The notes: a model not told the origin generated them from the sequence alone. A DNA stretch of 64,000 nucleotides from Candidatus Puniceispirillum marinum IMCC1322 (GCF_000024465.1 NC_014010.1:1116001-1180000); one strand, 5' to 3'. Positions 9,339 through 19,764 are shown, numbered from the stretch's first letter. Numbers and translations: made by a program.

Positions 9339-10637
9339 ATGGCCGGAAACCAGCCTGATCGGGGCAATCGCGGACTGCCTGGCGGCAAACCAAGATATTC
9401 TGCCTTTGCCCTTGCGCGGCAATCGATGAGTTACCACCAAGACTGGCAACGCGCCTGGCGCGACGCCGAACCCAAAGCCGAATATGATGCGGTGATTATC
9501 GGTGGCGGTGGGCATGGCCTAGCTACAGCCTATTATCTGGCGGCTGTGCATGGCATGACCAATATCGCGGTCATCGAAAAAGGCTGGCTTGGGGGTGGTA
9601 ATACAGGTCGTAACACCACCATCATCCGGTCGAATTACCTGTGGGATGAGTCAGCTGCGATCTATGAACATTCTATGAAACTGTGGGAAGGCATGTCGCA
9701 GGATCTCAATTTCAATGTGATGTTTTCCCAACGTGGCGTTCTGACCATCGCGCATAGCGAACATGAAGTCCGCGAAATGTCACGCCGGGTGCATGCAATC
9801 CGTCTGAACGGTATTGATTCAGATATTCTAGGTCCTGACGAAATCAAGGCATTTGTCCCCTGCATCAATATTGACCAGTCAATCCGCTATCCGGTTATGG
9901 GTGGGTTTTTACAGAAACGTGGCGGTACCGCACGACATGACGCGGTGGCGTGGGGATATGCCCGCGCGGCAGATGATCTGGGCGTTGATATCATCCAGAA
10001 ATGCGAAGTTACCGGATTGCGTCGCCAGGGACGCAAGATTGTCGGTGTCGAAACAACGCGTGGCTATATCAAAACCGGCAAGGTTGGCTGTGTTGTCGCT
10101 GGCCATTCAAGCGTTGTTGCCGAAATGGCCGGCATCCGTCTGCCATTGGCAAGCCGTCCTTTGCAAGCATTGGTATCCGAGCCGATCAAGCCGATACTCG
10201 ATACCGTAATAATGTCAAACGCGGTGCATATGTATATCAGTCAGTCTGATAAAGGCGAAATGGTGCTAGGTGCGGGTGTCGATAAATATAATTCATATGC
10301 CCAGCGGGGATCATTTCCAGTACCCGAGCATATGCTGGCCGCCGCCGTTGAGCTGTTTCCGGTATTGTCGCGTCTGCGTATGCTCCGGCATTGGGGTGGC
10401 ATCGTCGATACCTGCCCTGATGCGTCGCCAATCATTTCAAAAACCGATATTGACGGACTTTACTTTGATTGTGGTTGGGGTACTGGCGGCTTTAAGGCCA
10501 CACCCGGATCAGGCCATGTTTTTGCCGACCTGATTGCCAATGACCGTCCCAACAAGATTGCAGCACCCTATTCGCTTGACCGCTTCCAGACCGGATTGCT
10601 GATTGACGAACATGGCGCAGCTGGCGTGGCGCATTAG
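9339..10637 (+). CDS. soxB: Sarcosine oxidase beta subunit
   Basis: Catalytic flavoprotein subunit of heterotetrameric sarcosine oxidase, which demethylates sarcosine to glycine and passes the methyl carbon to tetrahydrofolate as 5,10-methylene-THF, releasing H2O2. From the chosen start the protein has 432 residues. The FAD-binding GGGGHG motif is at 55-60 and GNTGRNTT follows. His200 in the family motif RHDAVAW matches the residue that covalently binds FMN. An in-frame codon upstream (9267) would add 24 residues, but AGGAG at 9326-9330 lies 8 nt before ATG 9339, so the later start is preferred. First gene of soxBDAG. Confidence 0.93.
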   Translation: MAGNQPDRGNRGLPGGKPRYSAFALARQSMSYHQDWQRAWRDAEPKAEYDAVIIGGGGHGLATAYYLAAVHGMTNIAVIEKGWLGGGNTGRNTTIIRSNYLWDESAAIYEHSMKLWEGMSQDLNFNVMFSQRGVLTIAHSEHEVREMSRRVHAIRLNGIDSDILGPDEIKAFVPCINIDQSIRYPVMGGFLQKRGGTARHDAVAWGYARAADDLGVDIIQKCEVTGLRRQGRKIVGVETTRGYIKTGKVGCVVAGHSSVVAEMAGIRLPLASRPLQALVSEPIKPILDTVIMSNAVHMYISQSDKGEMVLGAGVDKYNSYAQRGSFPVPEHMLAAAVELFPVLSRLRMLRHWGGIVDTCPDASPIISKTDIDGLYFDCGWGTGGFKATPGSGHVFADLIANDRPNKIAAPYSLDRFQTGLLIDEHGAAGVAH

Positions 10638-10654
10638 GGAACAGGAGACCAACG

Positions 10655-11041
10655 ATGCTGATTATTGATTGTCCCCATTGCGGCCCTCGCGAAGAAGCCG
10701 AATTTGCCTGTGGCGGTGAAGCGCATATTGCCCGCCCGCTGGCCGAAAACAGCATCACCGATGCCGAATTCGCTGATTATCTGTTTCTGCGCGATAATCC
10801 CAAAGGATTGTTTCTGGAACGCTGGCGCCATACTGCCGGATGCCGACGCTGGTTCAATGTTGCGCGCGATACGGTAAGCCACGAGATCGTTGAAATCTAT
10901 CCAATGGGTGCCTTACCCAAAAGCAAGCCTGCGGCTAGTGTCTTTAAAAATAGCTGGCGGCGGCAAAGCCCAGCCGAAAAAGCGGCATCACCAAATGCTA
11001 CGTCATCAAAGGCATTAGGCAGCAAAGGGAGAGTCCGGTAA
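10655..11041 (+). CDS. soxD: Sarcosine oxidase delta subunit
   Basis: Small zinc-binding subunit of heterotetrameric sarcosine oxidase. Cys6, Cys9, His59 and Cys63 are all present at the positions known for the zinc ligands of this subunit. The protein has 128 residues; the last 30 or so are low-complexity Ala/Ser/Lys and longer than in many homologues. A CAGGAG precedes the ATG. The stop overlaps the soxA start by one base (TAATG at 11039-11043), indicating translational coupling. Confidence 0.92.
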   Translation: MLIIDCPHCGPREEAEFACGGEAHIARPLAENSITDAEFADYLFLRDNPKGLFLERWRHTAGCRRWFNVARDTVSHEIVEIYPMGALPKSKPAASVFKNSWRRQSPAEKAASPNATSSKALGSKGRVR

Positions 11042-14000
11042 TGGCGTTTGGAAAATCAAAGTCCCCTGCGGCGCAAACAAGCCGTAACGCCACTATGGGG
11101 CGTGTCAACCGCGCCAAACCCATCAGCTTTACCTTTGATGGCAGGCTTTATCAGGGTTATGAAGGCGATACGCTTGCTTCGGCCTTGCTAGCAAATAATG
11201 TGCATCTTGTTGGGCGTTCGTTCAAATATCACCGTCCACGTGGCATTCTGTCTGCCGGATCGGAAGAGCCGAACGCGCTGATCCGCCTTGGCAAAGGTGC
11301 CTATGCCGAACCAAATCTGCGCGCGACGCAGATCGAATTATTCGATGGGCTTTACGCCGAAAGCCAGAATCGCTTTCCATCTCTGGATGTTGATGTGGGC
11401 GCGGTGAATTCGCTTCTTGCCCGGTTTTTTCCAGCTGGCTTTTACTATAAGACCTTTATGTGGCCTGCTTCATTATGGATGACCTATGAGCATGTGATCC
11501 GCAATGCCGCTGGCCTTGGCAAGGTTGCCGATGACCATAATGACCCTGATCGCTATGAAAAAACCAACGCCCATTGCGATGTGCTGATCGCTGGTGGTGG
11601 CGCCAGCGGCCTGATGGCAGCGCTGCAAGCTGGACGCAGCGGCGCCCGTGTTATTCTGGCCGATGAACAGAATGAATTTGGTGGTTGGTTGCTTAGCGAG
11701 AATGATGTTGAGATTGATGGCGACCCAGCCAGCACATGGATTGCCAAGACAGTGGCCACATTAACCACTATGCCCGAAGTGACTTTGCTTCCGCGGACAA
11801 CGGTTTTTGGCTATATGGACAGCAACTATCTGACGCTGAATGAACGTGTGACCGATCATCTGGAAGAACGACCAGCGCATTTGCCGCGCCAGCGCCTGTG
11901 GAAAGTTCGTGCCAAGCAGGTGGTTCTGGCACAAGGTGCGCATGAGCGTCCATTGGTCTTTAGCGGTAATGATCTGCCAGGCGTGATGATGGCGGGTGCC
12001 GTGCGTAGCTATATCAACCGTTACGGTGTTGTGCCAGGGAACCGCACAGCTGTCTTTACCAACAATGACGATGCCTATAGGACCGCGCTGGCACTGCATG
12101 AAGCAGGTGCCTATGTGACCGTGGTCGATCTGCGGCCTGAGCCACGTGGTGCCTTGATAACAGCCGTAAAACGTGCTGGCATTGATGTGCTGACAGGACA
12201 TGCCGTGACAATCGCACATGGCGGCAAGCGGATCGCCCGCATTGAAGTCGCACCGGTCAATAAAGATGCCACCAAAGTGGTTGGCGATCAGGACTATTTT
12301 GATGTCGATCTGCTGGCGATGTCTGGGGGGTTGTCGCCGGCTGTGCATCTGCATTCGCAGGCGCGCGGCAAATTACAGTGGGATGATACAAAACTGTGTT
12401 TCAAGCCATCAAGCGTACATGAAGCCTGTTTCAATGCCGGTGCCTGTAATGGCAATTTTGATCTGGTCACGGCGATGAAAGACGGTATGCGTAACGGCAC
12501 CAAGGCGGCACTTGCTGCCGGTTTCAAATGTAAAGACGCCGACATGCCGGATGTTGCAACATTCAAACAAAGCTGGCGGCCTCTGGCCGCATGGAAAATC
12601 ACCAATGGCAGTGATGCCGGAAAAGGCCCTAAAGCCTTTGTTGATTTTCAGAATGATGTCACCGCGACCGATATCGGTATTGCCGCGCGCGAAGGCTATC
12701 AGTCAGTCGAGCATCTGAAGCGTTACACCACAATGGGTATGGGCACTGATCAGGGCAAAACATCAAATATCAATGCGCTGGCCATTCTGGCCGATGCGTT
12801 GGAAAGTGAAATTCCCGAAGTTGGCACCACAACATTCAGAATGCCCTATACGCCAACGAATATCGGTGCCATTGCCGGCCGCGATATCGGCGCGCTGTTT
12901 GACCCGGTCAGATTGACCCGCATGGATGATTGGCACCGCAACGCCGGTGCCAGATTCGAGCATGTCGGGCAATGGATGCGCGCCTGGTATTATCCGAAAG
13001 ATGGTGAGAGCATGTCTGACGCGGTCAACCGCGAAGTGCGTGCCGCCCGGGTGAGTGCGGGCCTACTAGACGCATCGACGCTTGGCAAGATTGATATCCA
13101 GGGCAAGGATGCTGCCGAATTTCTGAACCGTATTTATACCAATAGCTGGTCAAAGCTGGCGGTTGGCAAATGCCGCTATGGGCTAATGCTCAAGGATGAT
13201 GGCATGGTCATGGATGATGGCGTGACCACGCGACTTGGCGAGAACCATTTTCATATGACCACAACAACCGGCGGTGCAGCTGGTGTTCTGGACTGGATGG
13301 AAGAATGGTTGCAGACCGAATGGCCGGAACTGGATGTGTATCTGACCTCGGTCACCGAGCAATGGGCCGTGGCAACATTATCAGGCCCAAAGGCAGCTAA
13401 AATTCTCAAAGATGCGCAGATCGATATTGACCTTTCGGCAAGCAATTTCCCGTTTATGTCGATGCAGGATTGTCATATTGGCGGCATTCCGGCGCGGATT
13501 TTCCGTATTTCCTTTACCGGTGAATTATCGTTTGAAATCAATGTTCATGCCCGCCATGGTCTGGCACTGTGGACGCATCTGATGAAGGCTGGCAAAGCGC
13601 ATGATATAACCCCCTATGGCACCGAAGCGATGCATGTGCTGCGCGCCGAAAAGGGCTTTATCATTGTCGGACAGGAAACTGACGGGTCGGTGACACCAAC
13701 CGATCTGAATATGGACTGGATCGTTTCCAAACAGAAACCCGACTTCATCGGCAAACGCGCATTGGCGCGGCAATCAATGGCGCTGGAAAACCGCAAACAG
13801 CTTGTCGGGCTGCAAACAAAGGATCCAAAACGGGTGATCGTTGAGGGTGCGCATGTCGTGGTCGATCCTGATCAACCTATGCCTATGGAAATGCTGGGTC
13901 AGGTTACTTCGTCCTATTATTCGCCAAATGTAAACCGGTCGATCGCCATGGCGATGCTGAAAGGCGGTCATAAGATGATGGGACAGACGGTCTATCTGCC

Positions 14001-14082
14001 TATGCTGGACGGAGACGTTATCGAGGCCGAAATAACCGATACCGTGTTTTTTGATCCGAAAGGAGAACGCATCGATGGCTAA
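11041..14082 (+). CDS. soxA: Sarcosine oxidase alpha subunit
   Basis: 1013 residues, full length for the alpha subunit. The N-terminal part (about 20-110) has the ferredoxin-like fold of the family, followed by a dinucleotide-binding domain with GGGASG at 185-190 that binds NAD. The C-terminal third (about 610-1010) is a GcvT/aminomethyltransferase-like domain that binds tetrahydrofolate and captures the methyl carbon. It acts with SoxB, SoxD and SoxG in the cytoplasm. It overlaps soxD by 1 nt and soxG by 8 nt, so the four genes are one translationally coupled operon. Confidence 0.94.
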   Translation: MAFGKSKSPAAQTSRNATMGRVNRAKPISFTFDGRLYQGYEGDTLASALLANNVHLVGRSFKYHRPRGILSAGSEEPNALIRLGKGAYAEPNLRATQIELFDGLYAESQNRFPSLDVDVGAVNSLLARFFPAGFYYKTFMWPASLWMTYEHVIRNAAGLGKVADDHNDPDRYEKTNAHCDVLIAGGGASGLMAALQAGRSGARVILADEQNEFGGWLLSENDVEIDGDPASTWIAKTVATLTTMPEVTLLPRTTVFGYMDSNYLTLNERVTDHLEERPAHLPRQRLWKVRAKQVVLAQGAHERPLVFSGNDLPGVMMAGAVRSYINRYGVVPGNRTAVFTNNDDAYRTALALHEAGAYVTVVDLRPEPRGALITAVKRAGIDVLTGHAVTIAHGGKRIARIEVAPVNKDATKVVGDQDYFDVDLLAMSGGLSPAVHLHSQARGKLQWDDTKLCFKPSSVHEACFNAGACNGNFDLVTAMKDGMRNGTKAALAAGFKCKDADMPDVATFKQSWRPLAAWKITNGSDAGKGPKAFVDFQNDVTATDIGIAAREGYQSVEHLKRYTTMGMGTDQGKTSNINALAILADALESEIPEVGTTTFRMPYTPTNIGAIAGRDIGALFDPVRLTRMDDWHRNAGARFEHVGQWMRAWYYPKDGESMSDAVNREVRAARVSAGLLDASTLGKIDIQGKDAAEFLNRIYTNSWSKLAVGKCRYGLMLKDDGMVMDDGVTTRLGENHFHMTTTTGGAAGVLDWMEEWLQTEWPELDVYLTSVTEQWAVATLSGPKAAKILKDAQIDIDLSASNFPFMSMQDCHIGGIPARIFRISFTGELSFEINVHARHGLALWTHLMKAGKAHDITPYGTEAMHVLRAEKGFIIVGQETDGSVTPTDLNMDWIVSKQKPDFIGKRALARQSMALENRKQLVGLQTKDPKRVIVEGAHVVVDPDQPMPMEMLGQVTSSYYSPNVNRSIAMAMLKGGHKMMGQTVYLPMLDGDVIEAEITDTVFFDPKGERIDG

Positions 14083-14683
14083 TAATGCTGTGCAAATTCC
14101 CGGACGTACACCAATGTCCGGCCGCGATGACATAACGATACCCAACCCCGATGGGGGTAAAATCGGGCTTCAGATGCGTGAATTAAAGCATCTTGGTAAA
14201 TTGAATATGCGCGGTGGCAAGGGGATCAACCCCATTGTCAATACAGCGACTGGTTGCAATCTGCCACGTAAAGCCAATAGCTATGTGTCGGCTGGCGAAC
14301 GCCATGTTATGTGGCTGGGACCAGATGAATTCCTGATCCTTTGCGAAGCTGGCAAGGAAAGTGATCTGCACGGCATTATTTCAGCAGAAATCAAGAACGG
14401 CCAGCGTGCTGCTGTCACCAATGTCACCGATAGCCTTTGTGCGTTTCGCCTATCCGGGCCCGCCTTGTTAAAGGTGCTGGCCAAGGGCTGTGCGCTTGAT
14501 CTGCATCCAAGCCAGTTCACCGCAGGCCAGACAGCGCAAACCATGCTGTCACATGCCGCGGTCACGATGATGGCGATGCCGGATGGCAGTATGACCATTT
14601 TGTGCCGGACAAGTTTTGCCGCCTATCTGCTCGACTGGATAGCAGATGCGTCGCTGGAATATGGTTTTAATTTCAAAGCCTAG
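14075..14683 (+). CDS. soxG: Sarcosine oxidase gamma subunit
   Basis: 202 residues, a SoxG-family protein with a fold related to the GcvT domain; it completes the heterotetramer. The start at ATG 14075 is preferred over 14051 because AGGAG lies at 14061-14065 just upstream. It overlaps the end of soxA by 8 nt. Its stop is only 9 bp from the convergent stop of the MttB-like gene, leaving no room for a separate terminator. Confidence 0.9.
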   Translation: MANNAVQIPGRTPMSGRDDITIPNPDGGKIGLQMRELKHLGKLNMRGGKGINPIVNTATGCNLPRKANSYVSAGERHVMWLGPDEFLILCEAGKESDLHGIISAEIKNGQRAAVTNVTDSLCAFRLSGPALLKVLAKGCALDLHPSQFTAGQTAQTMLSHAAVTMMAMPDGSMTILCRTSFAAYLLDWIADASLEYGFNFKA

Positions 14684-14692
14684 ATAAATGCC

Positions 14693-16246
14693 CTAGAAGT
14701 CGCTGTCGGGCAGGCCTTCCATGCGGGTGGCGATATAGGCGCGCAATTCTTCATCCTTGGCTGGATCAAGCACTGGTGCCTGATAGGACTCCAGCATTTC
14801 GGCAACACGTTTGCGCGCGCGTTCGTTGCTTTCGGCCGCGCCTTCGGCAGACCATTGTTCAAAGGTCGTATTATCAGCCAGCTCGGAACGCCAGAAAGCG
14901 GTTTCAAAATTAGCCTGTGTATGGCTGGATCCCAGAAAATGCTGACCAGGGCCAGTTTCGCGCAAAGCATCCATGGCCTGACCATTTTCACTGACATCAA
15001 TAGCACTTACAAGATCCTGCATCATGGTGAGCTGGTCGGCATCAAGCAATAGCTTGGCATAATCAGCAACCAGACCACCTTCCATCCAGCCAGCCGCATG
15101 CAGGACAAAATTCACCCCACCCATAACGGTTGGAATAATCGTATGTGTTGATTCATAAGCCGCTTGTGCATCAGCTGTCTTTGATCCAGTCAACGAGCCA
15201 CCAGACCGGAATGGTACATTCAGCCGCCGCGCCAGCTTGGCACAGGCATAAAGAACCTTGGCCGGTTCCGGTGTGCCAAAGGTTGGCGCACCTGTTTGCA
15301 TCGACATCGAGCTGGCAAAGCTACCAAAGATTACCGGTGCCCCCGGATTAACCGCCTGGGTAAAGGCAATACCGCTCATCGCTTCGGCCAGTGTCTGAGT
15401 CAAGGTTCCCGCAACCGAGACTGGCGACATCGCCCCCGCCAGAATAAACGGCGCGGTAATCACTGCCTGATTATTGCGCGCATAAACTTTAAGCGCGCCC
15501 AGCATCGTATCATCCCATGTCATCGGTGAATTGGCATTGATTAGGCTGGTCACAACGGTATTTTTTGCAACAAAATCAGCCCCAAATAATATTTTCGACA
15601 TCTCGACCGTATCGGCAGCGCGGCTTGGCGCGGTGACCGACCCCATATAGGGCTTATCCGACAGGCTTTGATGCGCATAAATCATTTCCAAGTGACGCTT
15701 GGTAATCGGCAAATCAACAGGTTCGCAGACAGTGCCACCCGAATGATGGAATCCCGGGTGCATATAAACCAGCTTCACAAAATTACGGAAATCTTCCATC
15801 GTCGCATAACGACGCTCGCCTGCGAGGTCGCGAACAAAGGGTGGGCCATAGACCGGCGCAAAGACCGTCTTATTGCCGCCAATTTCAACCGAACGTTCGG
15901 GATTGCGCGCATGCTGTGTAAAGCTGGCTGGCGCGGTCGCACATAGCTGACGGGCAAGCCCGCGTGGAAAGCGTACACGTTCACCTTTGACGTCAGCACC
16001 TGCATTGCGCAGAATATCAAGTGCCTCTGGATCATCACGAAAATCAATGCCAATTTCTTCAAGGATGGTTTCGGCATTATATTCGATAATTTCAGTAGCT
16101 TCCTCGCTGAGAATATCTACCGGAGCAATCTCGCGTGTGATAAAGGGAGCCGACAAGCCTGCAGCCCCTGCCGCGCGCATCTGACGGCGTGCATCACGAC
16201 CACCACCACGGCGGCTTTTTCTTTCACTGGTCTGTGTTTCAGACAT
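14693..16246 (-). CDS. MttB-family corrinoid methyltransferase (non-pyrrolysine type)
   Basis: 517 residues with clear similarity to trimethylamine methyltransferase MttB over its length. The frame is uninterrupted and needs no in-frame UAG, so it belongs to the large non-pyrrolysine branch, whose characterised anaerobic members (MtgB, MtpB and relatives) demethylate quaternary amines such as glycine betaine or proline betaine onto a corrinoid protein. The substrate here is unknown. The N-terminus (about 8-25) is unusually Arg/Gly-rich, SRRGGGRDARRQ. GAGG precedes the ATG. It lies 39 nt downstream of the dimethylglycine dehydrogenase-like gene on the same strand and converges on soxBDAG, which argues for a methylated glycine-type substrate. 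Its corrinoid partner is probably the protein at 46083-46787. Confidence 0.85.
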   Translation of the reverse strand: MSETQTSERKSRRGGGRDARRQMRAAGAAGLSAPFITREIAPVDILSEEATEIIEYNAETILEEIGIDFRDDPEALDILRNAGADVKGERVRFPRGLARQLCATAPASFTQHARNPERSVEIGGNKTVFAPVYGPPFVRDLAGERRYATMEDFRNFVKLVYMHPGFHHSGGTVCEPVDLPITKRHLEMIYAHQSLSDKPYMGSVTAPSRAADTVEMSKILFGADFVAKNTVVTSLINANSPMTWDDTMLGALKVYARNNQAVITAPFILAGAMSPVSVAGTLTQTLAEAMSGIAFTQAVNPGAPVIFGSFASSMSMQTGAPTFGTPEPAKVLYACAKLARRLNVPFRSGGSLTGSKTADAQAAYESTHTIIPTVMGGVNFVLHAAGWMEGGLVADYAKLLLDADQLTMMQDLVSAIDVSENGQAMDALRETGPGQHFLGSSHTQANFETAFWRSELADNTTFEQWSAEGAAESNERARKRVAEMLESYQAPVLDPAKDEELRAYIATRMEGLPDSDF

Positions 16247-16285
16247 TGTCTATCCTCGGTCTTAATAAATTACCAACACTATAAT

Positions 16286-18724
16286 CTAGGCGCGCAATTT
16301 TTCATTATTCGGATCGTATGGCGACTCATCAATTACAGTTGCTTTCAGGCGTTGATCCAGCACATCAATGAGTAATTTCGTACCCACAGCCGCCAGATCA
16401 GGTCGCACCATAGCAATTGCAAGTGATTTATCAAGGCGGAAGCCATAACCACCACTTGTAGCGCGCCCAATAACGGTGCCATCGGGCGTCATAATCGGGT
16501 TATTGCCAATCGCATCGGCGTCCGTTGTGTCATGCACCTGTAATGTAACAAGCGCGTTGCTAAAGCCATCAGCCTGCCAAGCGGCCAGATTTTTCTGACC
16601 TTTGAAATCGCCTTTGTTGAGATGAACAAAGCGCTGTAAACCACTTTCAAGTGCCGCATATTCAATCGACAATTCAGTGCCAACAAGACGGTATGATTTT
16701 TCCAGACGCATCGCATCCATCGCGCGAATGCCAAACGGCTTGATGCCAAATTCAGCACCAGCTTTCATGATCGCATCAAAGATGTGATTTTGATATTCGA
16801 TCGGATGATGCAATTCCCAACCAAGTTCGCCAACAAAATTCATCCGGAAAGCCATTGCCGGTGCCAGCCCGACATCGATCATCCGTGCTGACAGCCACGG
16901 AAACGCTTCGTTGCTGAGATCGGAACGGGTGATTTTGGCAAGAAGATCGCGTGATTTTGGCCCGGCAAGAACCAGAACGCCAACCGCATTGGTGATATTT
17001 TCAAAACGCACCGACCCATCGTCAGGCATATGCTTTTTAAGCCAGTCATGATCAAGACGCTGGTTTGCACCCGCCGAAACAAGATAGAAGCTGTCGGCAC
17101 TCTCACGCTGGATGGTGAATTCAGAATGAACGCCGCCACGGTCAGTGAGCGCATGGCACAAAGCAACACGACCAACTTTCTTGGGCAATTTATTGGCAAT
17201 CATGTAATCGAGAAAGGCTTCGGCACCAGGCCCAGAAACGCGCGCCTTGGCAAAGGCACTCATATCAAGAACACCGACATTTTCAGCTACATTTCTGACT
17301 TCATTACCAACATGCTCAAACCATTTGGAACGGCGGAATGACCAGTCATCAACGGCCTCGACCCCTTCGGGTGCAAACCAGTTCGCACGTTCCCAGCCAA
17401 ATTTCTGACCAAATACGCCACCAAGCGCCTTTAGCCGGTCATAGCATGGCGCGGTGCGTAATGGACGCCCCTCTTCACGCTCTTCATCCGGATAATGGGT
17501 GGTAAAGACATTCGCATAGGCTTCTTCATTCTTAACCTTGAGGTAGGATTGCGTTGTGTAACTGCCATAACGGCGCGGATCAACGCCAAGCATATCGATA
17601 GTAGGCTCACCCTCGACAATCCATTCGGCAAGCTGCCAACCCGCCCCACCAGCGGCGGTGATACCAAAGCTGTGGCCTTCATTGAGCCAGAAATTCGGCA
17701 CATCCCATGCAGGGCCAATGATCGGATTACCATCAGGTGTATAGGCAATCGCGCCATTATAGACCTTTTTGACACCAAGCTCGCCAAAAATAGGCACGCG
17801 ATGCATTGCCCATTCAATATGCGGTTCAAGCCGTTCCAAATCTTCTTGAAACAGTTCATATTCGGAATCATCACTTGGCCCATCGACGTAACAGGCAGGC
17901 GCATTTTTTTCATATGGTCCCAAAATCAGACCACCAGCCTCTTCACGCATATACCATTGCCCATCGGAATCACGCAGGACGCCCATCTCTGGCTCACCAG
18001 CGTCATGCCGTGCTTTGATGTCTGGATGCGCTTCGGTCACGATATATTGATGTTCAACCGGAATCACAGGGATATTCAAGCCAACCATCTGGCCTGTTTT
18101 GCGCGCAAAATTACCTGTTGCCGATACAATATGTTCGCAGGTGATCTCGCCTTTATCAGTGGTGACTTTCCATTCGCCAGAAGCTGTCCGCGAAATAGCC
18201 GTTACCGTTGTATTGCGGTATATTTCTGCACCACGGTCACGGGCACCACGCGCCAGCGCCTGGGTCAAATCGGCAGGCTGGATATAGCCATCTTCGGGAT
18301 GACGGATCGCGCCAATCAGACCTTCGGGGTTACATAACGGCCAATATTTGACAATGTCTTCCGGGGTCAGAAAATCAACATCAATACCTATTGTACTAGC
18401 AACTCCAGCATATTGCCGATATTCATCCATCCGGTCACGCGTTGTGGCCAGGCGGATATTCGACACTTTGCGGAAGCCGACATTCATGCCGGTTTCTTCC
18501 TGTAACTGCTGATAAAACGCGACAGAATATTTATGAATCTGACCGACTGAATAGGACATGTTGAAAAGAGGCAGCAAACCGGCTGCATGCCATGTCGATC
18601 CGGAAGTCAGTTCCTTGCGCTCAATCAGAGCCACATCAGTCCAGCCTTTTTTGGCCAGATGATAAAGCGTGCTGACACCGACAACACCACCACCAATTAC
18701 AACAACACGAGCATGTGATTTCAT
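16286..18724 (-). CDS. FAD-dependent dimethylglycine/sarcosine dehydrogenase-like protein
   Basis: 812 residues from ATG 18724, chosen because AGGAGG lies a few nt upstream; an upstream in-frame codon at 18760 is less likely. The N-terminal FAD domain has GGGVVG at 11-16. GSTWHAAG contains His46, the position that covalently attaches FAD in mammalian dimethylglycine and sarcosine dehydrogenases. A DAO domain (to about 390), an FAO middle domain and a C-terminal GcvT domain (about 450-800) follow, as in DMGDH. The expected reaction is oxidative N-demethylation to methylene-THF. Dimethylglycine is the most natural substrate given soxBDAG next door; sarcosine or a related amine remains possible. 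Probably co-transcribed with the MttB-like gene. Confidence 0.88.
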   Translation of the reverse strand: MKSHARVVVIGGGVVGVSTLYHLAKKGWTDVALIERKELTSGSTWHAAGLLPLFNMSYSVGQIHKYSVAFYQQLQEETGMNVGFRKVSNIRLATTRDRMDEYRQYAGVASTIGIDVDFLTPEDIVKYWPLCNPEGLIGAIRHPEDGYIQPADLTQALARGARDRGAEIYRNTTVTAISRTASGEWKVTTDKGEITCEHIVSATGNFARKTGQMVGLNIPVIPVEHQYIVTEAHPDIKARHDAGEPEMGVLRDSDGQWYMREEAGGLILGPYEKNAPACYVDGPSDDSEYELFQEDLERLEPHIEWAMHRVPIFGELGVKKVYNGAIAYTPDGNPIIGPAWDVPNFWLNEGHSFGITAAGGAGWQLAEWIVEGEPTIDMLGVDPRRYGSYTTQSYLKVKNEEAYANVFTTHYPDEEREEGRPLRTAPCYDRLKALGGVFGQKFGWERANWFAPEGVEAVDDWSFRRSKWFEHVGNEVRNVAENVGVLDMSAFAKARVSGPGAEAFLDYMIANKLPKKVGRVALCHALTDRGGVHSEFTIQRESADSFYLVSAGANQRLDHDWLKKHMPDDGSVRFENITNAVGVLVLAGPKSRDLLAKITRSDLSNEAFPWLSARMIDVGLAPAMAFRMNFVGELGWELHHPIEYQNHIFDAIMKAGAEFGIKPFGIRAMDAMRLEKSYRLVGTELSIEYAALESGLQRFVHLNKGDFKGQKNLAAWQADGFSNALVTLQVHDTTDADAIGNNPIMTPDGTVIGRATSGGYGFRLDKSLAIAMVRPDLAAVGTKLLIDVLDQRLKATVIDESPYDPNNEKLRA

Positions 18725-18870
18725 GCCGTTCCTCCTAAAAACCGGTAAATCTTTTATCAAAACCGCCTGCCATGCGGCTTAGAATATCACCCATGTATGT
18801 TATGCATAGGCTGGGCGAAAAGCATTTTTCATCCGACAGAATTTACCCAAATTTAGGCTAAAATCGAAAA

Positions 18871-18925
18871 AACAGACATCCAATACACGTAATGAGGCTA
18901 TCAAGTTCGTGATCGGGTGTCTGTT
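18871..18925. repeat. Inverted repeat upstream of the DMGDH-like gene
   Basis: Arms AACAGACA (18871-18878) and TGTCTGTT (18918-18925) are perfect complements 39 nt apart. Three further bases inward match except for one position. It lies in the 226-bp gap between pdxH and the DMGDH-like gene, both minus-strand. It may be a structure at the end of pdxH or a site upstream of the next gene; there is no T-run to call it a terminator. Confidence 0.4.
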
Positions 18926-18950
18926 GCTGTCACAAAAGTGTTTCAGATGG

Positions 18951-19541
18951 CTATGGATTTAAGCGCTGAATATCCCAGCCAGCTTTACCATTGGCGGTGA
19001 ATCTGAAACGGTCATGCAGACGATGTTCGCCATCTGCCCAAAATTCGATTTCCTGTGGATCAATCGAAAATCCACCCCAATGCGGCGGGCGCGTCACAAT
19101 ATCCGGAAAACGGTCTTCAACAACGCGCACCTGGGCGGCCAAATCATCACGACTGGTAAGTGGGCGTGACTGGGCTGATGCCCAAGCACCAATCTGGCTA
19201 CCTCGTCCACGAGATGCAAAATAGGCATCCGACTGTACCGGGTCAGCCTTGGAAACAGAACCAACTACACGTACCTGACGCCGCAGGCTTTTCCAATGAA
19301 TGCAAAAGGCGGCCTTGCCCGTTGCCAGCAACTCATCGGCCTTACGGCTTTCGTAATTTGTATAAATCACAAAACCGGCAGGTGACCATTCCTTGAGCAG
19401 AACAATTCGAACCGACGGCATGCCATTAGCATCAACCGAGGCCAGCGCGACAGCATCTGGGTCGTTGATTTCGGCTTTTACCGCCTCGTCAAACCACGTT
19501 TGAAACAAGCCAAACGGATCAGTTCCAGCAACAATTTCCAT
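18951..19541 (-). CDS. pdxH: Pyridoxamine 5'-phosphate oxidase
   Basis: 196 residues, slightly short for PdxH but complete. It catalyses FMN-dependent oxidation of pyridoxine or pyridoxamine 5'-phosphate to pyridoxal 5'-phosphate. Characteristic segments are MPSVRIVLLK, YTNYESRKADEL, FHWKSL-like CIHWKSLRRQVR, SRGRGSQIGAWAS and the C-terminal FWADGEHRLHDR. AGGAG lies 11 nt upstream of the ATG. It sits upstream of the amine-demethylation genes, but a functional link is not shown. Confidence 0.94.
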   Translation of the reverse strand: MEIVAGTDPFGLFQTWFDEAVKAEINDPDAVALASVDANGMPSVRIVLLKEWSPAGFVIYTNYESRKADELLATGKAAFCIHWKSLRRQVRVVGSVSKADPVQSDAYFASRGRGSQIGAWASAQSRPLTSRDDLAAQVRVVEDRFPDIVTRPPHWGGFSIDPQEIEFWADGEHRLHDRFRFTANGKAGWDIQRLNP

Positions 19542-19764
19542 CTATATGCACTCCTTAAAAGGGTCTTTATTAACCAGTAAATAAATCACTATATAAATAG
19601 TATGTTAGCGTCGGGACAACAATAGGTGCGGCGCATTGCCACCTGTCACGCATCAAGGTCAACAATTAGCTATTAAAAATTTGGCCAAAACATATAATTG
19701 CCATATTTTAATATCATACATAATTATAGCATATTGACGTGGGCTAACAGATCAGGATCGTAAA

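Noticed and set aside
14693-16246. Pyrrolysine-containing trimethylamine methyltransferase
   Set aside because: The frame is continuous without an in-frame UAG, so there is no evidence of pyrrolysine; the protein belongs to the non-pyrrolysine MttB branch.
17495-18337. 280-codon plus-strand open frame
   Set aside because: Lies entirely antisense to the DMGDH-like gene, with His/Ile/Arg-rich composition and no recognisable domain.
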